Of a DNA stretch of 17,637 nt, positions 13,014 through 17,637 are shown one piece after another; position 1 is the first letter of the stretch, and the number at the start of each line of letters is the position of its first letter. This DNA comes from Bacillota bacterium (GTDB taxonomy: Bacteria > Bacillota > DTU030): NCBI GenBank assembly GCA_012841005.1, contig DUVO01000232.1, forward strand, positions 1 to 17,637, written 5' to 3'. Below the pieces are notes generated by a model. The model saw only the letters and a list, made by a program, of their open reading frames with translations, was not told where the DNA came from and did not search any database. Position numbers and translations under genes: made by a program.

Positions 13014-14284
13014 TGTGTCGATTCCTCCCCTTCCAAAAGCCTGAAGATTTCTTCCTCTTCCTTAACCTTGATTACTCCCAGGGCCAGTAGGCGCCGGTAT
13101 TCCTCTAAAGCTTTGCCACCGGTATAATCCCTTTTTTCCATGGGGATCCGGTCGATGACAATTACCTGCTGACCTCTGGCCGCTGCAGCCTGAAGTGCCT
13201 GCAAGTTCTTTATATTCCCTTCCCCAAAGGGGATCGGGGCTAAAATTACCCGCTGGGCCTGGGCAATGAGGTGAAGATTTCGGCGATGGTCCTCCTCGGT
13301 CAAGGGAGAAAAGGGTGGGGCTTCGACTATGGGAATACCTAATATCTTAGCCTGCTCCCAATCACTGTCGCAGATATTTAATACGCCGGCTGTAACCTGG
13401 TATCCGGCATATACCAATTCACCCATAAGGGCAGCGGCCATACCGCCACCGCCCACCACATGAACCCTGATTCCCTTTCCTCCCTGGGCAGGGACAGTAT
13501 TCTGGCTGAGCACGGTAATCTGGGGACGTCCATGCAAGGGGTGGCGTCTTATCAGAACCCTGGAACCATACACTGCGGCAATATTCTCGCTGGTAATAAG
13601 CTCTTCCGGCGGGCCCAGTCTATATATCTTCCCTTTTTTAAGTAACAGCAGGTGGTCACAGTATTCAGAGGCAAGATTTAAATCGTGAAGGACCATGATT
13701 ACCGTCAGGCGAAAATCCTTGTTCAACTGCCTCACAATATTGAGGATTTCCGTTTGGTGATTTATGTCCAGGTGGGCCATGGGTTCGTCCAATAGCAAAA
13801 TTCTTGGTTCCTGGGCTAGGGCCCGGGCAATGGTAACCCTTTGCCTTTCCCCGCCACTTAGTTGGGTAACAGGCTTTTGGGCCAGGTGGGCACAGTTGGT
13901 AATTTGTAAAGCCTGCTCCACAATTCTCCGATCCCGGGGGCCCTCCCGCTGGAAACGGCCTAAATGGGGAGTTCGTCCCATCAGAACAATCTCTTCCACG
14001 GTGAAGGGAAAATCATACCGGTTTTCCTGGGGCACAACGGCCATTTGCCGGGCTATTTCCTGGCTGCTCAAACTGGTTATGTCCCGACTTTCTAAAAGGA
14101 CTTTTCCCAGATGGGGCTTCAGAGTCCGGCTGATCGTTCTCAGTAAGGTCGATTTACCGGACCCGTTGGGCCCGATGATGCCCAACAGCTGACCGGTGGG
14201 GACGGTGAAAGACACCTGATCTAAAATTGACTCGGCACCGTAGGAAAAAGATATGCCCTCAATCTGTAACTGCACCTTACCCAC
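13010..14284 (-). CDS. btuD: Corrinoid ABC transporter ATPase (BtuD type) with extra C-terminal domain
   Basis: This is the ATPase of the BtuCDF-type importer encoded here. Residues 1 to about 260 hold Walker A GPNGSGKST (38-46), Q-loop Q86, signature LSGGE (142-146), Walker B with D166-E167, and switch H200. The family is usually about 250-270 residues, but this protein has 424. The added domain (about 270-420) begins with RVHVVGGGGMA, a glycine-rich Rossmann-like motif. It then has AGVLNICDSDWEQAKILGI, an APIPFGEGNIKNL segment and a VIVID strand. It does not look like the CbiZ amidohydrolase sometimes fused to BtuD. I recall similar extensions in archaeal and clostridial corrinoid-type ATPases, role unknown. 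The start is GTG (14282-14284), 8 nt after GGAGG. Heme or siderophore transport is possible, but the neighbours favour corrinoids. Confidence 0.9.
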   Translation of the reverse strand: MGKVQLQIEGISFSYGAESILDQVSFTVPTGQLLGIIGPNGSGKSTLLRTISRTLKPHLGKVLLESRDITSLSSQEIARQMAVVPQENRYDFPFTVEEIVLMGRTPHLGRFQREGPRDRRIVEQALQITNCAHLAQKPVTQLSGGERQRVTIARALAQEPRILLLDEPMAHLDINHQTEILNIVRQLNKDFRLTVIMVLHDLNLASEYCDHLLLLKKGKIYRLGPPEELITSENIAAVYGSRVLIRRHPLHGRPQITVLSQNTVPAQGGKGIRVHVVGGGGMAAALMGELVYAGYQVTAGVLNICDSDWEQAKILGIPIVEAPPFSPLTEEDHRRNLHLIAQAQRVILAPIPFGEGNIKNLQALQAAAARGQQVIVIDRIPMEKRDYTGGKALEEYRRLLALGVIKVKEEEEIFRLLEGEESTQ

Positions 14285-14303
14285 AGTTAAAACCTCCAGC
14301 CCC

Positions 14304-15362
14304 TTAGTATAGGGTGTGATTGCGTTTACGCAGGAGATATAGGAAAAAGGGCCCCCCGACCAGGGCCGTCAACAGCCCAACCGGAATTTCCAGGGGAGGG
14401 AGCAAGATCCTGGCTAAGGTATCGACCCAAACCAGAAAGATTGCACCGGACAGGGCGGCGGCTGGGAGGAGAACCCTATGATCGGGACCAAAGAGCAGGC
14501 GGACAACGTGAGGCACAACCAGGCCGACAAACCCAATGAGACCGCTGGTGGCAACGGCGACGGCCGTCAGCATGGATGCCGCCCACAGGAGATATTTTTT
14601 TGTCTTCTCCACCTCTATGCCCAGAAGTTGGGCCGGTTCTTCCCCCAGGAGAAAGACATTTAAGTCCCGGGCAAATATCCAGACAATGAACATACTTACA
14701 ATGGCATAGGGCAAGGCCAGGTAGAAATAGTCCCAGCCGCGCCCGGACAGACTACCCATCAACCAAAAGACGATTTTCTGCAGTTCACTTTCACTAAAAT
14801 AGGTAACCAGGGATACCAGGGCCTGTAGGACTGAGCCAACAGCAATACCCGCCAGGAGGAGGGACATCACTGGTACCCGTTCGCCCACACGGGCCAGGTT
14901 GTAGACGAGGATCATGGCAAACACTGCCCCGAAAAAGGCAAAGAAAGGAACGGCACCAATGCCGAAGAAATAAAAGCGCAGGCTCAGGGCCAGAGCCATT
15001 GTCCCGCCCAGGGCAGCGCCGGCAGAGACACCGATAATATACGGGTCTGCCATGGGATTTTTGAACAAGCCTTGAAATGTGGCTCCTGACACGGCCAGGG
15101 AACTTCCCACCAAAACCGCCAACAGCACCCGGGGAAGGCGCAGTTGAGTGACAATGGTATGATGACTGGGGGCAATGGGAACAGGTCCGGGAGTTAATAA
15201 TCTGCCTACAAAGGGGAGCATCTCTCCCAGAATATGTATCGTTTCCACAGCGGGAATCGGGACCGCCCCCATACCCATTGCCAATATTACACTTATTAGA
15301 AGTAGAATCAATAATACCAGTATTATAGCCGGCCGGTTCAATCCCTTTTTCCCGGAAGCCAT
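14304..15362 (-). CDS. btuC: Corrinoid ABC transporter permease (BtuC/FecCD family)
   Basis: This is a 352-residue FecCD-type permease, which forms the dimeric membrane channel of metal-chelate importers. About ten hydrophobic helices are visible. The first is near 12-32 (AIILVLLILLLISVILAMGMGAV, here broken by a short polar start). The family segments are clear: LRLPRVLLAVLVGSSLAVSGATFQGLFKNPMADPYIIGVSAGA, then LLLAGIAVGS, FWLMGSLSG, and GLIGFVGLVVPHVVRLLFGPDHR near the C-terminus. GEEPAQLLGIEVE is the loop that contacts the ATPase. The ATG (15360-15362) has AAAGGGG upstream. The gene lies 13 bp after btuF and 19 bp before btuD. B12 specificity is inferred from the neighbours. Confidence 0.94.
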   Translation of the reverse strand: MASGKKGLNRPAIILVLLILLLISVILAMGMGAVPIPAVETIHILGEMLPFVGRLLTPGPVPIAPSHHTIVTQLRLPRVLLAVLVGSSLAVSGATFQGLFKNPMADPYIIGVSAGAALGGTMALALSLRFYFFGIGAVPFFAFFGAVFAMILVYNLARVGERVPVMSLLLAGIAVGSVLQALVSLVTYFSESELQKIVFWLMGSLSGRGWDYFYLALPYAIVSMFIVWIFARDLNVFLLGEEPAQLLGIEVEKTKKYLLWAASMLTAVAVATSGLIGFVGLVVPHVVRLLFGPDHRVLLPAAALSGAIFLVWVDTLARILLPPLEIPVGLLTALVGGPFFLYLLRKRNHTLY

Positions 15363-15375
15363 GTCTATCCCCTTT

Positions 15376-16302
15376 CTAATTGGTGGGATATAAATCAGGG
15401 TGTAGTATCTGTACCAATTCCTTCAATCCCTGCACACAGCGGGGACCGGGACGGGAAATCAGGTCATCTTCCACCAGGTAGATTCTCCCTTCCCGGACGG
15501 CAGTGATATTTCCCCATCCGGGTCGGCCAGCAAAATCTTCCTCCTCAACGGTTATTCCTCCCATTAATATTCGGGGACAGATAATTATTTGTGGATCCTT
15601 TTCTATTAAGACCTCCAGGCTGTATTCGGGCCAAGGCGTTTGGGCATCGGCAGCAATGTTGTGCCCACCGGCCAGGGTAATCATGTCATGGATATATGTC
15701 TGGGGCCCGACGGTTATCAAGGGTTCATACCATATTTCATAGTAAACGGTAGGCTTGTCCTCTTCCGCAAGGCTGGCCAGGGGGGCGGTAAGGTCAGCAA
15801 CCTCACTTTGCATCTGGTCTACCAACTCTTCTGCTGCTTCCAGGACTCCGGTGGCCGTACCGATTCGGATTAAGGTATCATAGACACCGGCAACGGAAGC
15901 GGGATCAAAGGCCAGTACCGGGATGCCCAGCCGCTCCAATTCCTCCACCGCTTTTTGGTGGATGCTGTCTGCCAAGACCAGGTCGGGTTCCAGGGCAATA
16001 ATACTCTCCAAATTGGGGTTTTCGTAATCGCCCACTTTGGGGAGGTCAAGGGCTTCTGGTGGATAATTGTCAAAATTGGTACCACCCACAACCCTGGGGC
16101 CTAAACCAAGGGCAAAGAGGATCTCTGTCCCGGAGGGGGTAAGGGAAACAATCTTCTTCGGCACAGTATGGATTACAACCTGACGGCCAAAGTCGTCTTC
16201 GATGGTTATTCCTTGAGCTACTTCCGTTTCCTGGCCGCACCCCAGGGTAAAACAGGAAATAATTATCAGAAGAAAAGAAATTAATAGTGCTTCGCTTTTC
16301 AT
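15376..16302 (-). CDS. btuF: Corrinoid-binding lipoprotein (BtuF family)
   Basis: This is the substrate-binding protein of the importer, held on the outer face of the membrane by a lipid. The signal peptide MKSEALLISFLLIIISCFTL is followed by the lipobox TLGC, with C22 as the lipid-bearing residue. The mature part has the BtuF/FhuD-like DDFGRQVVI...PKKIVSLTPSGTEILFALGLG, LEPDLVLAD, a long linking helix, TLAGGHNIA and GWGNITAVREGRIYLV. I chose the ATG at 16300-16302 because it has AAGGGAG 8 nt upstream and gives a standard signal peptide. A GTG at 16309-16311 would overlap the RBS. It is the first gene of the btuFCD-cobU-cobC run, with a sigma-A-type promoter near 16421-16449. Confidence 0.94.
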   Translation of the reverse strand: MKSEALLISFLLIIISCFTLGCGQETEVAQGITIEDDFGRQVVIHTVPKKIVSLTPSGTEILFALGLGPRVVGGTNFDNYPPEALDLPKVGDYENPNLESIIALEPDLVLADSIHQKAVEELERLGIPVLAFDPASVAGVYDTLIRIGTATGVLEAAEELVDQMQSEVADLTAPLASLAEEDKPTVYYEIWYEPLITVGPQTYIHDMITLAGGHNIAADAQTPWPEYSLEVLIEKDPQIIICPRILMGGITVEEEDFAGRPGWGNITAVREGRIYLVEDDLISRPGPRCVQGLKELVQILHPDLYPTN

Positions 16303-16374
16303 TAAAAACACTCCCTTGTAAACGAAAATCCTCTAAAATAGAACCCATATCGATCCCCGGCACATTTATTCCCC

Positions 16375-16450
16375 AACTGTCCATCCTGTCCCCCATTTGT
16401 CCATAAAACAATTGTCAACTATAATAAACTGTCCACTGTCAACTGTTAAA
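16375..16450. repeat. Cluster of degenerate TGTCNA heptamers
   Basis: Read on the minus strand this stretch contains seven copies of T(T/G)(A/G)ACA(G/A) or close variants. Three stand head to tail at 7-bp period (TTAACAG, TTGACAG, TGGACAG), and TTGACAA, TGGACAA, a GGGACAG and TGGACAG follow at irregular spacing. The array starts in the last codons of cobS and covers the btuF promoter. It resembles short tandem heptamer repeats that accumulate between genes, but it could also be a set of regulator sites. Confidence 0.55.
16421..16449 (-). promoter_or_regulatory. Putative sigma-A promoter of the btuF operon
   Basis: On the minus strand TTAACA (16444-16449) and TATTAT (16421-16426) are separated by exactly 17 bp. 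Each matches the sigma-A consensus in five of six positions. The -35 overlaps the cobS stop codon. Transcription would start near 16414, giving a leader of about 110 nt. That is too short for a complete cobalamin riboswitch, and no B12 box is seen in it. Confidence 0.55.
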
Positions 16451-17201
16451 AACAACCAAAAACTGACAACCGACTACCGAATAGAGCCATAAGCAGCAAG
16501 AAAAAAAGCTCGCTGGTTTCACACAGGGCGCCGTATATGTCCCCCACCAAACCTCCCAGGCGCTTGGTCAGACCATGGCAGCAGGCATAGGCGAGAATAC
16601 CCACCGCAAGCATCGCGCCTAATCCCGCAGGACCGAGAAGAAGACCTGCTGCCAGAAGGGTAAACAAAGTAGCAAGGCCCAGGTGCCACCAGTTGCTAAT
16701 AGCAGTAAAGGATGTCCCCAAACCATTGTTACGGGCATAGGGAAAGAGGGCCATGGCCCAGACCTGGGTCCAGCGGCCCACAACAGGCATCACTATCAGA
16801 ACCCGGTATATGCCGGGTAGGGTAAACTCAGGAAGTAAGACAAAATTGGCCAAGAGCAGGGCAAAAACTGCCAGTACCCCCTTGGCCCCCGTATGGGGAT
16901 CCTTAAAAATCTTTAAGGTTGTGTCCCGGTCTTTGCAACTGGCCAGGGCATCAACAGTATCGATAAAGCCATCGAGATGAAGACCGCTGGTGAGGACTAG
17001 TTCCCCTATCACTACTGAGGCTGCAGCCACAAGGGGTCTAAAGTGAAAAGCAGTGAAAAAATATACCAGCCCCAGACAGGAACCGATTAATAATCCCACC
17101 ACCGGGAAAAAAACGGTGGCCAGGGGGAAAATATCTGCGGGAAAATTTCTTTTGACGGGTATTATAGTGAGAAATTGCAGAGCCAGTAAGAATCCGTCCA
17201 T
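16446..17201 (-). CDS. cobS: Adenosylcobinamide-GDP ribazoletransferase (cobalamin synthase)
   Basis: CobS is the membrane enzyme that joins alpha-ribazole (or its phosphate) to adenosylcobinamide-GDP. With the ATG at 17199-17201 the protein has 251 residues, close to E. coli CobS (247), and opens with the family pattern MDGFLLALQFLTIIPV. The HLDGFIDTVDAL acid motif near residue 75, the DPHTGAKGV motif, GRW and YARNNGLG follow, among about seven hydrophobic segments. A GGAGGG box lies 9-10 nt before the ATG. A TTG start at 17256-17258 would add 19 residues not seen in the family, so I reject it. It lies about 140 bp upstream of btuF. cobT is not present here, so its partner for activating the lower base must be elsewhere. 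Confidence 0.95.
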   Translation of the reverse strand: MDGFLLALQFLTIIPVKRNFPADIFPLATVFFPVVGLLIGSCLGLVYFFTAFHFRPLVAAASVVIGELVLTSGLHLDGFIDTVDALASCKDRDTTLKIFKDPHTGAKGVLAVFALLLANFVLLPEFTLPGIYRVLIVMPVVGRWTQVWAMALFPYARNNGLGTSFTAISNWWHLGLATLFTLLAAGLLLGPAGLGAMLAVGILAYACCHGLTKRLGGLVGDIYGALCETSELFFLLLMALFGSRLSVFGCF

Positions 17202-17306
17202 TTTCCAGTCCCTCCCTACTCCCGCTCTAATTATATCCCAGGAGAATGGGCAAAACAAGGTAAGAACTGCTAAATTGCGTAACCAGAATCCATAATCATT
17301 TCCCTT

Positions 17307-17334
17307 GCAGGAGCACTCATATCGGGAGACCTGC
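17307..17334. repeat. 5-bp inverted repeat between the pseudouridine synthase gene and cobS
   Basis: GCAGG (17307-17311) and CCTGC (17330-17334) can form a hairpin two bases after the minus-strand stop at 17337. On that strand no U tract follows, so it is a poor terminator. On the plus strand T-rich sequence follows, but no plus-strand gene precedes it. The rest of the 135-bp gap shows no clear promoter. Confidence 0.3.
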
Positions 17335-17336
17335 TT

Positions 17337-17637
17337 TTATCTTTTTCCCTCGACCAAAGCCCGCAGTTGCTTTACCTCAGCCCCGCTCAAATAACGATAC
17401 TCTCCCGGTTTAAGTTGCCCCAAGGTTAGAAAGGCAAATTTCGTACGCCGTAATTGCAGTACGGGGTAGCCAAGCTCTGCCCACATGCGCCGTACTTGCC
17501 TGTTGCGGCCTTCGTGAATCGTCATTTCCACCCAGGTTTTTTCATTTCGCCGTTCCAAAACGTTAACCCGGGCGGGGGCTGTCCAACCATCTTCCAGAAA
17601 AAGGCCTCTGCGAAGCAATTTGAGCGCCTGCTCTGTG
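17337..17637 (-). CDS. RsuA/RluB-type rRNA pseudouridine synthase, C-terminal part only
   Basis: These are the last 99 or so residues of a pseudouridine synthase. The frame stays open through the right edge (TEQALKLLRRGLFLEDG), so the TTG at 17616-17618 is not the true start. The segment ALKLLRRGLFLEDGWTAPARV and the strong EGRNRQVRRMWAELGYPVLQLRRTKFAFLTLG motif are typical of the RsuA/RluB/RluE/RluF group, which modify uridines in 16S or 23S rRNA. In Firmicutes the usual member is RluB-like. The catalytic aspartate and the S4 domain lie outside the window. Family assignment is firm, but the exact target site is not. Confidence 0.92.
   Translation of the reverse strand, partial: TEQALKLLRRGLFLEDGWTAPARVNVLERRNEKTWVEMTIHEGRNRQVRRMWAELGYPVLQLRRTKFAFLTLGQLKPGEYRYLSGAEVKQLRALVEGKR

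Noticed and set aside
13764..14192. 142-codon plus-strand ORF opposite btuD
   Set aside because: The minus strand here encodes all canonical ABC ATPase motifs. The plus frame shows none and lacks a ribosome-binding site.
16302..16311. GTG start for btuF at 16311
   Set aside because: The RBS AAGGGAG would sit almost on top of this GTG. The ATG at 16302 is well spaced and gives a standard lipoprotein signal peptide.
17202..17258. TTG start for cobS adding 19 residues
   Set aside because: The extension (MFCPFSWDIIRAG...) does not match the family N-terminus. The ATG at 17201 has a GGAGGG box and the conserved GFLLALQFLT opening.
17315..17340. GGGAGACCTGC on the plus strand resembles part of a cobalamin-riboswitch B12 box, next to cobS
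   Set aside because: It is on the wrong strand for cobS and btuF, no plus-strand gene follows, and the other conserved riboswitch parts are missing. It is probably chance.

Overview
The window is a block of the core chromosome of a spore-forming, low-to-mid-GC Firmicute of the class Clostridia (Moorella/Desulfotomaculum/Peptococcaceae-like). The pointers are spoIVA, the fusion of IspH to ribosomal protein S1 (a clostridial trait), an FMN-type IPP isomerase next to it, DUF3189 and DUF512 proteins, many GTG/TTG starts, and strong GGAGG ribosome-binding sites. The species cannot be named from sequence alone. Every recognisable gene is on the minus strand, so it reads from right to left. The one credible exception is a 42-codon ORF on the plus strand. 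I see no tRNA, rRNA, CRISPR array, insertion sequence or phage gene.

In the direction of transcription: (1) The right edge holds the C-terminal part of an RsuA/RluB-type rRNA pseudouridine synthase. (2) A cobamide salvage and uptake block follows: cobS, then a compact run btuF-btuC-btuD-cobU-cobC. These genes import corrinoids (lipoprotein, permease, ATPase), activate cobinamide (CobU), and join and dephosphorylate the nucleotide loop (CobS, CobC). The BtuD-type ATPase carries an extra Rossmann-like C-terminal domain. The btuF promoter sits in a cluster of degenerate heptamers, and no cobalamin riboswitch is visible. (3) A 207-bp gap holds the small plus-strand ORF with nested inverted repeats. 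(4) Two unrecognised proteins (one membrane-anchored), AroH-type chorismate mutase, cmk and a PlsC-type acyltransferase come next. (5) An isoprenoid/translation pair follows: the ispH-S1 fusion overlapping fni. (6) Two tandem DUF3189 paralogues, a DUF512 radical-SAM-like protein and the ribosome-assembly GTPase der end in a terminator. (7) spoIVA, truncated by the left edge, has a good sigma-E-type promoter and a leader of about 190 nt.

Most of this is a housekeeping neighbourhood. The parts worth a second look are the small plus-strand ORF with its dyads, the heptamer cluster at the btuF promoter, the BtuD C-terminal domain, the DUF3189 pair, a possible coupling micro-ORF before ispH, and the direct der-spoIVA junction without plsY/gpsA.
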